Assembly: GCA_017617525.1 (NCBI GenBank) | Contig: JAFZWA010000032.1 | Span: 1 to 42,841, forward strand | From: Clostridiales bacterium | GTDB lineage: Bacteria > Bacillota > Clostridia > Saccharofermentanales > Saccharofermentanaceae | Length of the DNA: 42,841 nt | Direction of reading: 5' to 3' | Shown here: piece after piece, positions 25,430 to 34,993 of the stretch | Position numbering within the stretch: the stretch's first letter is position 1 | How the letters are laid out: each line of letters opens with the position of its first letter | Translations under genes and position numbers: made by a program | Notes under the pieces: generated by a model | Database searches by the model: none | What the model saw: the letters and a program-made list of their open reading frames with translations, nothing else | Told to the model about the DNA's origin: nothing

Positions 25430-25518
25430 TATTTTCGGTTTATGATGGTGAATGAGTGAGAAAAACGGCGAAAATCGAAGAATTTTTGAAAATCTTCGAG
25501 ATTTTTCGCAAAAAAGTG

Positions 25519-25547
25519 TTGACATAACCTCCTGACGCATATATTAT
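25519..25547 (+). promoter_or_regulatory. Promoter of rplM-rpsI
   Basis: TTGACA (25519-25524) and TATTAT (25542-25547), spacer 17 bp. Confidence 0.88.
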
Positions 25548-25555
25548 AGGGAAGC

Positions 25556-25577
25556 GCCCGAAAAAGAGGGCTTTTTA
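25556..25577 (+). promoter_or_regulatory. Short terminator-like hairpin in the rplM leader
   Basis: GCCC (25556-25559) pairs with GGGC (25568-25571), followed by TTTTT (25572-25576). It lies between promoter and ribosome site in the place where Firmicutes carry the L13 autoregulatory leader. The stem is short, so this is tentative. Confidence 0.35.
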
Positions 25578-25609
25578 TGCGTATACTTTTTAGGAGGAAG
25601 AAGTCCATT

Positions 25610-26044
25610 ATGAAGACATTTGTTGCTACACCATCAAATATCGAGAGAAAATGGTACGTAGTTGATGCTTCCGGCAAGACACTTGGTCGTCTGGCTACTG
25701 AAGTCGCAACTGTTCTGCGCGGTAAGAATAAGCCGACATACACACCTTTCATCGATACAGGAGATTATGTAATCGTCATCAACGCTTCCAAGCTCGTTCT
25801 CACAGGTAACAAGCTGGATAAGAAGATGTACCGTTATCACACAGGCTATGCTGGCGGCCTCAAGGAGACCACATACAGAAAGCTTATGGATACAAAGCCG
25901 GAGAAGGCTTTCGAGCTGGCAGTTAAGGGTATGCTCCCGAAGAACGCTCTCGGACGTCAGATGTTTAAGAAACTGAAGGTTTATGCAGGCGCTGAGCATG
26001 ATCACGCTGCACAGAAGCCGGAAGTTCTGAACTTCGAAGCATAA
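25610..26044 (+). CDS. rplM: 50S ribosomal protein L13
   Basis: Component of the large ribosomal subunit. 144 aa, normal length. It opens '[20 protein letters not shown]' and contains '[18 protein letters not shown]', '[11 protein letters not shown]' and '[18 protein letters not shown]', all diagnostic. ATG 25610 is chosen by alignment; AGGAGG is 12 nt upstream. Codon use is of the highly expressed type. Followed by rpsI after 20 nt, the standard Firmicutes pair. Confidence 0.97.
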   Translation: MKTFVATPSNIERKWYVVDASGKTLGRLATEVATVLRGKNKPTYTPFIDTGDYVIVINASKLVLTGNKLDKKMYRYHTGYAGGLKETTYRKLMDTKPEKAFELAVKGMLPKNALGRQMFKKLKVYAGAEHDHAAQKPEVLNFEA

Positions 26045-26064
26045 TATAGGGAGGAATAAGTTAC

Positions 26065-26472
26065 ATGGCTAAGAAAGCTACTAAAGTTTACTTCTATGGC
26101 ACAGGTCGTCGTAAGAATGCTGTAGCATGCGTACGTCTTCTTCCTGGCACAGGCAAGATCACAATCAACGATAAGGATATGGACGATTACTTCGGTCTCG
26201 ATACTCTGAAGCTCATCGTTCGTCAGCCGCTCGTAGCAACAGCTACAGAAGGCAAGTTCGATATCATCTGCAAGGCGATCGGCGGCGGTATTTCCGGTCA
26301 GGCCGGTGCTATCCGTCACGGTATCTCCCGTGCTCTGGTTCAGGCAGATGAAGAAGCTTACAAGGCAATTCTTAAGAAGGCTGGTTTCCTCACACGTGAC
26401 GCACGTATGAAGGAAAGAAAGAAGCCGGGTCTCAAGAAAGCTCGTAAGGCATCTCAGTTCAGTAAGCGTTAA
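26065..26472 (+). CDS. rpsI: 30S ribosomal protein S9
   Basis: Small-subunit protein, 135 aa. '[23 protein letters not shown]' in outline, the central '[19 protein letters not shown]' and the basic C-terminus ending '[12 protein letters not shown]' are diagnostic. The tail reaches the P-site tRNA in known ribosomes. AGGGAGG precedes the ATG. A strong terminator follows. Confidence 0.97.
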   Translation: MAKKATKVYFYGTGRRKNAVACVRLLPGTGKITINDKDMDDYFGLDTLKLIVRQPLVATATEGKFDIICKAIGGGISGQAGAIRHGISRALVQADEEAYKAILKKAGFLTRDARMKERKKPGLKKARKASQFSKR

Positions 26473-26516
26473 TCGGAAGTATCCGAAAAACGCGATGCGA
26501 TGCATCAAAGAAGTTC

Positions 26517-26548
26517 AAAGAGCCGTTCCGTTTGGAGCGGCTCTTTTT
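26517..26548 (+). terminator. Terminator of rplM-rpsI
   Basis: A 13-bp stem, AAAGAGCCG-TTCC pairing back through CGGCTCTTT (26517-26529 with 26534-26546), with a GTTT loop and T5. Confidence 0.93.
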
Positions 26549-26644
26549 GTTGGTCACACGAAAGACACATCGGATATCTATACTTAAGATAACACGATGC
26601 GTTTTGATGGACGCTTGGGGAAAAATGTTGGAGGTGTCGTTCCT

Positions 26645-29083
26645 ATGAAGAATAGCCATACTGCTCGAAAAGCACTTGCCGCGGTACTTTGTCTTTCCAT
26701 GCTGCCGGCATTTACGGCATGTAAGAAAAACAGTTCGAAGAAAAACGCGGCCAGAGAGATCAAGGAGTCGGATCCTTTCTTTGACTGCGAAATATATCAG
26801 CTTAAGGTCCCGCTGGATGAAAGCAAAGAATTGCTCTGGGTCCAGGTGACTGACATAGAGTATTCGGAGACGGAGATAAAGATGCCGTACTACATCAACT
26901 ACGAAATCCCGGAGGGAGCTATGCTCGATCTTGACTTCGATTTTTCCGAATATTCGTCCACAGGAACAGCGGTCTTTGATCTCAAAGGAAACCTGATCCG
27001 GGATGAGAAGCAGGAAGAGGCGTCTTTTGGTCCGGAATGCTTCGCGATAGACAATGAAGGCAACAAAGCCAGGTTTTCTGCTTCTTTCAATATTGAACCG
27101 GATGAGTGCGAGTACAGTATCATTTTCACAAACGATAACGGAGAGACCATCAAGGAACTACCGCTGGAAAATGCATGGAAGGATAGGGAACTGAGTGTTC
27201 GTTCGATGAAGTTCCTTCCGGACGGGAAGATCGTGATCATGGGGTATGCAACTTTGTATGGTAACGCCCCGATCGAGGTTTTTGACGCAAACGGAAAACA
27301 CCTCAGCTCGATCAATTCAATGGACAGATCCTTCTCGAGTGATATTTTCCAGCAGGATGGAAAATACTATATCCTTACCACGGAGATGGAGACCGAGTAT
27401 TACGATGGCATGACGCTGAAGTATGAGGTCAATGAGATCGATTTTAACACAGGAACGATAAAGCCCGGGATCAAGGCAAACGGGATCACGTTTTCGGAAT
27501 CGGTCGCTGTCGCTGATGACGGACTCTACAGTACATCGATGAACGGTGTTTCGAAATTTGATATAAAGACCGGTGAAATGAAGGAGATCTTAAGCTGGAA
27601 TCAGACGGATGTCGACCACAACCTTCTTAACATGATCAAGAGCTATCCGAAGAATGAAAATGAGATCCATGCGATCGCTACAGTCATGAACGAAGCGACG
27701 ATCATTCCGGAGCACTATTTGATCAATCTTACCCGAGCCGAGAAGAATCCACATGCCGGAAAACAAGTCCTGTACGTGGGCGGCCAGGGCATCTCGCCGA
27801 GTTTTTATGACTTCATGTATAAATATAACGCGGATCCGGAGAAAGACTATCGTATTGAAACGGTCGACTACTATTATTCCGAGCTGGAAAGCGGAAATAC
27901 CGACAACGTAAGCGCGGCCATGACGAACAAAGTATTCCTTGACCTTTTAGGCGGGGAAGGCCCGGATATCCTGATGAATTTCGCGGGAACCGATCAGTTC
28001 GCAAATGAAGAAATTCTTGTCGATCTGAACACATATATTGACGGTAAGAACGGACTTGACCGTTCGGAATATTTCGACAACATTTTCCGCGCGATCGAAA
28101 AAGACGGGAAACTGTTCAGTATCCCGACGTCTTTCGGATTGGAAGGATACATCATTGATGCCGATGTGATCCATGCGGAAAGAAACTGGACGTTTGATGA
28201 TCTTGATCGCGAAGCGCAGGCGATCGGCGACAGCAAGCAGCTGTTCCTGAAAACTTCGCCGCAGGATCTTCTTAAGATGTATATGGCTCCGAACCTTACG
28301 GACTATATGGACTATGCGAAAAAGGAAGTGCACTTTAATTCGGAGGGCATGATCCACATTCTGGAAGAAGTGAAAAAATACGCCTGTATGGATGAAAAGA
28401 TCCCATCTGTCCAGGTCATAAGATCTATACCGGGAGATAACGCTTTTGAGTACGTTCCGTACATTGCCGGTGGAGAACAGTATGAGTCCGACAGCGTGGA
28501 TGCAGGTCAGCTTCTGTACGGCGGAGCATTAGTGATGCATCATGTCAACATCAACAGTTTCGTTGATTATCATGTCTTTACGAGCGTTATTCCGGGAGAC
28601 GGCAAGCTCGTAGGATATCCGTCGACAGACGGAAAAGGAGTCGTCATGGCTCCGGGCCTTTCTCTTTCCATCGTTGCGAATTCGGAATATAAGGATGAGT
28701 CCTGGGAGGTCATCAAAGCGTTCCTCGAAGAGGAGGTTCAGATCAAGATGGCTCAGACCGATTCGGTATTGCCGATCAGAAGAAGTGCTTATGAAACTAT
28801 CGGAAAAGAAACGCAAGAAAAGATCAACCGAGTATATGAGCATTATCTGGAAAGCAAAGAAGGCTTTGACTATTACGGAGGAGCATATTTCCCTTGTGAT
28901 CCGGATTTTGTCGATGAATTGACGGAGATCGTAGAGAGTGTCCGATTCAGTAATCACCACGATGAGGCGCTCATGAATATCCTTCTGGAAGAAACGGCAG
29001 GTTATTTTGCCGGATCAAGGTCTGCGGAAGATGTTCTTAAGAATGTCGATAACCGTGCCAAGCAGATCGTACAGGAGCATTAA
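26645..29083 (+). CDS. Giant lipoprotein: repeat ectodomain fused to a solute-binding-like domain (paralogue 1)
   Basis: An 812-aa surface lipoprotein. The signal peptide ends in the lipobox FTAC. Residues about 35-365 are beta-rich with repeated 'FDLKGN', 'FDANGKHL' and 'FDIKTGEM' units, suggesting a propeller-like domain. After 'NPHAGKQVLYVGGQG' (about 367) the C-terminal half resembles family 1 extracellular solute-binding proteins: 'LLGGEGPDILMN', 'DLNTYIDG', 'DGKLFSIPTSFGLEGYIID' and 'ESWEVIKAFLEEE'. No ABC permease is adjacent. GGAGG precedes ATG 26645 by 10 nt. It shares ordered motifs along its full length with the next gene. Confidence 0.85.
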   Translation: MKNSHTARKALAAVLCLSMLPAFTACKKNSSKKNAAREIKESDPFFDCEIYQLKVPLDESKELLWVQVTDIEYSETEIKMPYYINYEIPEGAMLDLDFDFSEYSSTGTAVFDLKGNLIRDEKQEEASFGPECFAIDNEGNKARFSASFNIEPDECEYSIIFTNDNGETIKELPLENAWKDRELSVRSMKFLPDGKIVIMGYATLYGNAPIEVFDANGKHLSSINSMDRSFSSDIFQQDGKYYILTTEMETEYYDGMTLKYEVNEIDFNTGTIKPGIKANGITFSESVAVADDGLYSTSMNGVSKFDIKTGEMKEILSWNQTDVDHNLLNMIKSYPKNENEIHAIATVMNEATIIPEHYLINLTRAEKNPHAGKQVLYVGGQGISPSFYDFMYKYNADPEKDYRIETVDYYYSELESGNTDNVSAAMTNKVFLDLLGGEGPDILMNFAGTDQFANEEILVDLNTYIDGKNGLDRSEYFDNIFRAIEKDGKLFSIPTSFGLEGYIIDADVIHAERNWTFDDLDREAQAIGDSKQLFLKTSPQDLLKMYMAPNLTDYMDYAKKEVHFNSEGMIHILEEVKKYACMDEKIPSVQVIRSIPGDNAFEYVPYIAGGEQYESDSVDAGQLLYGGALVMHHVNINSFVDYHVFTSVIPGDGKLVGYPSTDGKGVVMAPGLSLSIVANSEYKDESWEVIKAFLEEEVQIKMAQTDSVLPIRRSAYETIGKETQEKINRVYEHYLESKEGFDYYGGAYFPCDPDFVDELTEIVESVRFSNHHDEALMNILLEETAGYFAGSRSAEDVLKNVDNRAKQIVQEH

Positions 29084-29139
29084 ACAAACGGGGCAAGGGT
29101 TGAAGGTTCTTGTGGGTAGTGACATTTTGGAGGTGTGAC

Positions 29140-31551
29140 ATGAAAAAAGAAAAAACGATTCACAAGATCCTTGCTGCCTGCCTGTGCTTTTCGATCGGGA
29201 TCGGAAGCTGCGGCTGCAAGAAAAAAGGACAGAAAAAGCAGACAGAAGTAAAGGCTTCTGATCCGTACTTTAATACGGAAGTTCATGAACTGAAAGTCCC
29301 GGTCGATGAAACAAAGGAGATCAGCGAAAATTTCTGCACATCGCTCGAGTTCCTGGGCAATCAGATCCTGGTCACCTATAATCTCTCCTATGTCCAGCCA
29401 AAGGATTACGATCCGTTCCGGGATACGAGTGAGTATTACAAAATGGGAACGTGCATCTTTGATCTTGAGGGAAATCTGATTTCGAATAAAAGCGGCTCGT
29501 TTTTTGAGGGCGAGCTTCCCAGAAACTATGCACAAGACAGTGAGGGGAATTCCTTCGGATTGAATGCCTCATATGATCCGCAAACGGGATGTCCCACACA
29601 CAGTATCACTGTTTCAGACAGTTCCGGAAATTACATAAAGACCATGGTCCCGCAGATCCCCGAAGCTCTTGAATGGCTCATGTTCAATACGATCACGGTC
29701 CTTCCCGACGGGAAGATCATCCTCGTATCTTCTGACCTCGCAGGAGAGGAGTACTGTGCTTTTGACGAACAGGGCAAGTACCTCTTTTCTTTAAATTCCC
29801 TGGATCGGATCCCGATGGGCAGCGTTTTCTGTTCCGACGGAAAATGCTATGTCATGACAAGAGGAACAGATCCGGAAATGGTTTTCCAACTGAACGAAGT
29901 CGATATGAGTAACGGCGCGATCAAAAAGGGCAAGGAGATCAAGAATTCGATCAGCAATTATGAGTCCATGGCGGTTGGAGAAGACGGCATATATGTCACC
30001 TCGGAAAACGGGATCTGCAAACTGAATCTGTCCACGTGTGAGATGGAGGAGATCTTGAATTGGAACCAGACGGACCTCAACCAGGTCCTGGTTTCGAGCA
30101 TTCGTTGCTATCCGATAAGTGAAGATGAGATATATGCCATGTCTTTAGAGTACGATAAGGACATGAACACGAAGGAATACGTCATCCACTTTCAAAGGGC
30201 TGAAAGCAATCCGCATGCCGGAAAGAAGATCCTGTCCGTAGGCGGAATGGCTATTCCCATGAGTTTTTATGACTATGCGTATGAGTACAATGCGGACCCT
30301 TCCCATAAGGCAAGGATCACGACGATCGACTATATGGGAGAGATCGATTATTCGGACGCGGAAAACAGCCTCAATTCGTTTGTCGACAAAATGCGTCTGG
30401 ATCTTCTTTCGGGAAATGGTCCGGATATTCTTCTGAATGTATCGACCTACGGCGAGTTCGCAAGTGAAGACATGTTTGTGGATCTGAATAAGTTTATCGA
30501 CGGGGAAGAAGGTATTGACCGTTCCTTGTATTTCGATAATATACTTCGTGCCTCGCAAACAGACGGAAAACTCTTTTGTGCGCCGATCTCGTTTATGTTC
30601 TACGGCTATGTAGTGAATACGGATATGCTGGATGTAAGATCTGACTGGACGATGGATGAATTTGAAAAAGCAGCCGATTCGCTTTCGGATATTTCTTCTC
30701 TGATGCCGGAAACGTCAAAAGCCGATATGCTTCACTACTTCATGGGATCGGATTACAACAGGTATATGGATAACGAAAAAAAGGAAACACATTTCCTTTG
30801 TGACGACATGAAAAGAGTGCTTCCTGTAGCGGATAAGTACGGAGCTGAGAATCCGAAACCTTTGTCGTATGAGAATTCACGATGGGAATTCACCGGAGAT
30901 GGCTATTACGGGATAGATTGCTATGATCCGAATCTGGCACAGGACGGCTTAGAAGCGCGTTTTTATAACGGGGGAATCGCCATGTACCCGACACAGGTCT
31001 GTACCGCAGAGGATTACGCGTATCTGTCTGGTCTGGCAGGAGGCAAAGCAAGGTTTGTCGGAAACCCTTCTGTCAACGGACAAGGTATCACTGCATATTG
31101 TACTTTCTCGATGTCGATCGTCAGTTCTTCTTCGTTTCAGGAGGAAGCCTGGGACATCATCCGGGGATTCTACAGTAAAGAAGCGCAGATGTCGATCGCC
31201 ACGAATAATTATGGCGGCTTTGAGGTGCAGGCTTTCCCGATGAGAAGAGATGTTTTTGAATCGGTCGGGAAAGAAACGATCGAACACGTCAATCTGGCAC
31301 ATGAGTCCTGGCTGAGAGATTCCGCTGATCCGGAAATGGAGATCGATTTCATCTATTTCCCCGCCAAAGAAGGACTTTACGAGGAGCTCCTTGAGACAGT
31401 CGAAAGTATTCACGTGACGCCTTGTATTGACGGCGCGATCCAGGGGATCATTGACGAAGAAGCGGCCGCGTATTTTGCCGGGGCCAGGTCCGAAGAAGAG
31501 GTCCTAAAGACGATCGACAACCGTGCGCGACAGGTCATTCAGGAACGCTAG
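29140..31551 (+). CDS. Giant lipoprotein: repeat ectodomain fused to a solute-binding-like domain (paralogue 2)
   Basis: An 803-aa paralogue of the preceding gene. Signal peptide with a Cys-rich end, 'IGSCGC'; either Cys could carry the lipid. Matching blocks in the same order include 'SDPYFNTEVHELKVPVDETKE', 'EILNWNQTD', 'NPHAGKKILSVGG', 'LLSGNGPDILLN', 'DLNKFIDGEEGIDRSLYFDNI' and the C-terminal 'VLKTIDNRARQVIQER'. GGAGG lies 6 nt before ATG 29140, and only 56 nt separate the genes with no terminator, so this is a tandem duplication in one operon that has diverged well. Ligand unknown. Confidence 0.85.
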   Translation: MKKEKTIHKILAACLCFSIGIGSCGCKKKGQKKQTEVKASDPYFNTEVHELKVPVDETKEISENFCTSLEFLGNQILVTYNLSYVQPKDYDPFRDTSEYYKMGTCIFDLEGNLISNKSGSFFEGELPRNYAQDSEGNSFGLNASYDPQTGCPTHSITVSDSSGNYIKTMVPQIPEALEWLMFNTITVLPDGKIILVSSDLAGEEYCAFDEQGKYLFSLNSLDRIPMGSVFCSDGKCYVMTRGTDPEMVFQLNEVDMSNGAIKKGKEIKNSISNYESMAVGEDGIYVTSENGICKLNLSTCEMEEILNWNQTDLNQVLVSSIRCYPISEDEIYAMSLEYDKDMNTKEYVIHFQRAESNPHAGKKILSVGGMAIPMSFYDYAYEYNADPSHKARITTIDYMGEIDYSDAENSLNSFVDKMRLDLLSGNGPDILLNVSTYGEFASEDMFVDLNKFIDGEEGIDRSLYFDNILRASQTDGKLFCAPISFMFYGYVVNTDMLDVRSDWTMDEFEKAADSLSDISSLMPETSKADMLHYFMGSDYNRYMDNEKKETHFLCDDMKRVLPVADKYGAENPKPLSYENSRWEFTGDGYYGIDCYDPNLAQDGLEARFYNGGIAMYPTQVCTAEDYAYLSGLAGGKARFVGNPSVNGQGITAYCTFSMSIVSSSSFQEEAWDIIRGFYSKEAQMSIATNNYGGFEVQAFPMRRDVFESVGKETIEHVNLAHESWLRDSADPEMEIDFIYFPAKEGLYEELLETVESIHVTPCIDGAIQGIIDEEAAAYFAGARSEEEVLKTIDNRARQVIQER

Positions 31552-31584
31552 GAGAGGGACGTAAAAGAAGATAGTGTATTTGCG

Positions 31585-31620
31585 ATGAGACGATCAGGGG
31601 TAGATCGTCTCATTGTGTTT
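31585..31620 (+). terminator. Terminator of the lipoprotein pair
   Basis: ATGAGACGATC (31585-31595) pairs perfectly with GATCGTCTCAT (31603-31613), followed by the T-rich TGTGTTT and TATTC. Confidence 0.8.
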
Positions 31621-31677
31621 TATTCTGATTTTTGGCAAAATGTAGGAGAAATCGGAAGTAGCGAGGGAAAGCATAAA

Positions 31678-32991
31678 ATGATCATCTACAACGCGGAAAT
31701 ATATACGATGGAATCCGATTCTCCCATAGAAAACGGATACGTGGTTTTCGATAAGGAGAAGATACTTAAGGTCGGATCCGGCGACGACTGGAAAAGCACT
31801 TTTGCCGACGAAGAATCGATCGATGCTAAGGGTGCCCGGATCTATCCCGGTTTCATCGACGCGCACTCCCACCTCGGCCTTTTCGATGACGGACTGACGG
31901 ACGAAGGCAGCGACGGAAACGAGATCGTTTCCCCTGTTTCTCCCGATCTTCGCGCGATCGACGGCATGCATAACGCGGACCCGTGTTTCAAAGAAGCAAG
32001 AGACGGCGGCGTCGTGCTGGTCGCGGCAGGCCCGGGATCTGCAAATATCATCGGCGGACAGTTCGCTCTGGTAAAGACATATGAAAAGACGATCGACCGC
32101 GCGATCGTGGATCCTTTTATCGCCATGAAAGCCGCCCTCGGTGAGAACCCGAAGATGTGCTACGGAAAAGAAAACAAAGCGCCGCAGACTCGTATGGGAA
32201 ACGCGGCTCTCCTTCGCGGTGTTCTTTCGGAGACGATCGAGTACTACGAGAAGAAAAAGCAGTCCGAAGAAAAATGGGCGGAATATAACGAGGCCATGGA
32301 TCCGAAGAACGCGGATCAGAAGGATAAGGATGACAAGCCGGACCGTCCGGATGTCTTCGAAAAAGATCTCGAGCTTGAAGCCATGATCCCCGTTATCTGC
32401 GGGCAGAAGCCTCTGAAGATCCACGCGCACCGCCAGGACGATATCCTGACTGCGGTCCGTGTCGCCAATGAATTCAAACTCAAATACACACTCGACCATT
32501 GTACGGAAGGTCACCTTATTGCGGATGTCCTCAAGGAAGAGTATGATCTTGGTCAGCTGGAAAACAGAGGACTCGGCATCTTCTCCGACAACAGTAAGCC
32601 CTCAGGCGGAAAGCTTCTGGGCATCATCGTCGGACCGATCATCGGAGATCGAAGTAAGCCCGAGCTTTCTAACTTAAGTCTTACGACGGCGGGAGTTCTG
32701 GAAAAGGAAGGTCTGCCGGTCGCGATCATGACCGACCATCCGTGTGTGCCGGAGCAGTATCTGCCGCTTTCGACCGCGCTTGCCAAGAAAGGCGGCATGA
32801 CGGAAAAGGGTGCGCTTTCTGCGATCACGATCCGCGCGGCGGAGATCCTCGGTGTAGCTGACCGCTATGGTACGATCACCGAGGGGAAAGCACCTGACAT
32901 GGTCGTTACTTCGGGAAGTCCGCTTTCCCTGGAAAGTGACGTTCTGATGGTCATCGGATCCGGAAAAATCGTATCGGATCTTCGTAAGTAA
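31678..32991 (+). CDS. Amidohydrolase (imidazolonepropionase-like)
   Basis: A 437-aa metal-dependent hydrolase of the amidohydrolase superfamily. His63 and His65 in 'GFIDAHSHLGLF' bind the metal. 'KIHAHRQDDI', 'TLDHCTEGHL' and 'MTDHPCVPE' supply further His and Asp ligands, and the N- and C-terminal strands form the accessory beta sandwich ('VGSGDDWKS', 'YGTITEGKAPDMVV'). Substrate unknown; related genes in Clostridia are called amidohydrolase or imidazolonepropionase-like. A lysine-rich insertion (about residues 185-225) precedes the second half. GAGGG precedes ATG 31678. Confidence 0.88.
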   Translation: MIIYNAEIYTMESDSPIENGYVVFDKEKILKVGSGDDWKSTFADEESIDAKGARIYPGFIDAHSHLGLFDDGLTDEGSDGNEIVSPVSPDLRAIDGMHNADPCFKEARDGGVVLVAAGPGSANIIGGQFALVKTYEKTIDRAIVDPFIAMKAALGENPKMCYGKENKAPQTRMGNAALLRGVLSETIEYYEKKKQSEEKWAEYNEAMDPKNADQKDKDDKPDRPDVFEKDLELEAMIPVICGQKPLKIHAHRQDDILTAVRVANEFKLKYTLDHCTEGHLIADVLKEEYDLGQLENRGLGIFSDNSKPSGGKLLGIIVGPIIGDRSKPELSNLSLTTAGVLEKEGLPVAIMTDHPCVPEQYLPLSTALAKKGGMTEKGALSAITIRAAEILGVADRYGTITEGKAPDMVVTSGSPLSLESDVLMVIGSGKIVSDLRK

Positions 32992-33017
32992 AGAAGGACA
33001 TGGTAAACACATAAGAA

Positions 33018-33524
33018 ATGGCTGTTTGGAAAACAATAAGCACATCCGTTGAGATGACGGAACAACTCGGAAAAGCGATCGGTGAGGCCGTGCGATCCGG
33101 TGACGTGATCACCCTGGACGGGGATCTCGGCGCAGGAAAGACCGCATTCACAAGAGGCCTTGCGCGCGGCATGGGACTTCCTTCCCGCGTGACGAGTCCG
33201 ACGTTTACGATCGTCAATGAGTATAACGACAAAGACGGCGTGCCGCGACTTTTCCATTTTGATACCTACCGCCTGAGCAACTGCGACGACTTCTATGACG
33301 CGGGTCTCGACGAGTATTTCGACCGAGACGGCGTATGCGCCATCGAGTGGAGCTCCGTGATCGAAGAAGCGCTCCCGGAAGAGCGGATCGCGCTTTCCAT
33401 CTCCGGAAACGGAAACGAAAGAGAGATCAAGATCACGTTCACACCGCGCTATCAGGAAGCGGAAATGAGAGTAAGAGAAACTATGGAAAAGGAGGGAATG
33501 CGTTTTGAAGATCTTGGCATGTGA
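33018..33524 (+). CDS. tsaE: tRNA threonylcarbamoyladenosine biosynthesis ATPase TsaE
   Basis: ATPase that works with TsaB and TsaD to make the t6A37 modification on ANN-decoding tRNAs. 168 aa. Walker A 'GDLGAGKTAFTRGLARGMG' (about 34-52), 'VTSPTFTIVNEY' and 'HFDTYRL' are family hallmarks. The ribosome site is weak: AAGGAC is about 18 nt upstream. It overlaps tsaB by 20 nt. The C-terminus is slightly long and acidic to basic mixed. Confidence 0.95.
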   Translation: MAVWKTISTSVEMTEQLGKAIGEAVRSGDVITLDGDLGAGKTAFTRGLARGMGLPSRVTSPTFTIVNEYNDKDGVPRLFHFDTYRLSNCDDFYDAGLDEYFDRDGVCAIEWSSVIEEALPEERIALSISGNGNEREIKITFTPRYQEAEMRVRETMEKEGMRFEDLGM

Positions 33525-34266
33525 TACATCGAACCGTGCGTGCTCGAGCTGTCTGTGGTCGGACGGAAGACCGGTCGACATCCGATTTCGTAACGATGGG
33601 CTGACGCATTCTCAGACCTTTATGCCTCAGGTGCATGACCTGATGGAAAGTAATTCCTGTAAATACGAAGACATTGATGTCTTTGCCTGCACCGTCGGCC
33701 CGGGTTCTTTTACCGGGATCCGTATCGGCGTATCCTCGGTAAAAACGATGGCGATGGTCACCGAAAAACCGGCTGTTCCTGTCTCTTCTTTGGAGGCGAT
33801 GGCATGGCCGCTTCGTGACGAGGACGCGATCATCGTTCCGCTCATTGACTGCAGAAATCACCGCGCGTGGGCGGCGGCGTACTATCAGGGACAGCAGGTG
33901 CTCCCGGAGGTGGCCTCCGATGTCAGCGAGATCCGAAAGACGTGCCTTTCCTATCGTGACGAAAAACTCCCCGGAAAGAAGATCCTTCTGATCGGAACCG
34001 GAGCGAAGCTTTTCATGGAGGAGACAACTTCGGAAGACCTCGTGAAATACAGAGAAGGCTGCGATGAGATCCTTCCGGAAAACGTGGCCGCAGTCGCCGA
34101 TAAGATCGTTTCCGATTCCACGGCAAAAGCACTCCTCGAGAAGTTCCCCGCGGCGGCGCTGATGCCTGTCTATCTTTCGAAGACGCAGGCGGAAAGAACG
34201 GCCGCTGAGCAGGGCAAAGACATGAAAGAGATCCCGATCCGCTACTACAGCACGAACGATCAGTAA
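33505..34266 (+). CDS. tsaB: tRNA threonylcarbamoyladenosine biosynthesis protein TsaB
   Basis: Inactive-protease-like partner that activates TsaD in t6A synthesis. 253 aa. 'KILACDTSNRACS', 'VGPGSFTGIRIGVSSVKTMA' are characteristic. The start is TTG at 33505 with GGAGGG 8 nt upstream, inside the end of tsaE. tsaD is not in the window, so it lies elsewhere. Confidence 0.95.
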   Translation: MKILACDTSNRACSSCLWSDGRPVDIRFRNDGLTHSQTFMPQVHDLMESNSCKYEDIDVFACTVGPGSFTGIRIGVSSVKTMAMVTEKPAVPVSSLEAMAWPLRDEDAIIVPLIDCRNHRAWAAAYYQGQQVLPEVASDVSEIRKTCLSYRDEKLPGKKILLIGTGAKLFMEETTSEDLVKYREGCDEILPENVAAVADKIVSDSTAKALLEKFPAAALMPVYLSKTQAERTAAEQGKDMKEIPIRYYSTNDQ

Positions 34267-34347
34267 CAGAAGAAAGACCGCACACCGCATCAAAACAACT
34301 AGGAAGCCTCGCAGAAGAATCGCGAAAAGCGAAGAGAGGAGAACGGT

Positions 34348-34797
34348 ATGAAGCTGGTATTTGAAAGAGCGAAGAAAGAAGACCTCGAAGAGATCCATGA
34401 GATCGAGATCGCTTCTTTCCCGGATCCGTGGAGCGTAGATTCGCTTTGGGCATTCGCCTCGAATGAACAGGTCAGGACGCTTGTCTGCGCAAGGGACGAA
34501 GAGACCTCTGAACTGGTCGGATACTACGCGCTTCAGTATGTTCTCGATGAGGCGGAGATCGCGATCATCGCGGTAAAAAGAAAGTTCAGAAGACAGGGCC
34601 TGGGAAGAGCCATTCTCGATGAGATCAAACGCTTCTGTGGGGAGAGGGAGATCATCAAGATCCACCTCGAAGTCAGATCCGAAAATGAGGCTGCCGTGCA
34701 CCTTTACAGAAGCTTCGGATTCGAGGAGGTAGGGCGCCGGAAAAACTACTACGAAGCCCCGAAGGATGACGCTCTTCTGTTCAGTCTTTCCATATGA
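34348..34797 (+). CDS. rimI: Ribosomal protein S18 alanine N-acetyltransferase RimI
   Basis: GNAT-fold N-acetyltransferase. 149 aa. 'IASFPDPWSVDSLWAF' is the substrate-side signature of RimI, and 'RRQGLGRAILDEI' is the acetyl-CoA loop. 'NEAAVHLYRSFGFEEVGRRKNYY' closes the domain. GAGAGGAG precedes the ATG. The order tsaE-tsaB-rimI is a widespread cluster in Firmicutes. Confidence 0.93.
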   Translation: MKLVFERAKKEDLEEIHEIEIASFPDPWSVDSLWAFASNEQVRTLVCARDEETSELVGYYALQYVLDEAEIAIIAVKRKFRRQGLGRAILDEIKRFCGEREIIKIHLEVRSENEAAVHLYRSFGFEEVGRRKNYYEAPKDDALLFSLSI

Positions 34798-34877
34798 CAG
34801 ATTGACAATAAAATACCGCCGATTTCACCGTCTTTATCGCAAAAACACGAAATTGCCCTACGCCTTTCTGCAAACGA

Positions 34878-34906
34878 TTGACATTAAACTTTAGTGTTCA
34901 TATACT
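34878..34906 (+). promoter_or_regulatory. Promoter of the HPr-like gene and uvrC
   Basis: TTGACA (34878-34883) and TATACT (34901-34906), spacer 17 bp. An ATTGACA-nTAAA block is repeated at 34801-34812 and 34877-34888; only the second has a -10. Confidence 0.88.
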
Positions 34907-34993
34907 TTCCTTGTAGCATAAAAACGGAAGTTTGCGCGTGTTTCGTAAGATGCGCGGGCGAACAGAATATATGAACCTCGAGGAGGAAGAAAC

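Noticed and set aside
33481-34701. Reverse-strand open frame of 406 codons opposite tsaB-rimI
   Set aside because: It spans two clear forward genes and their gap; no motif, no ribosome site.
34801-34812. First TTGACA before the HPr-like gene as a promoter
   Set aside because: No -10 element at a proper distance; the second copy has one.
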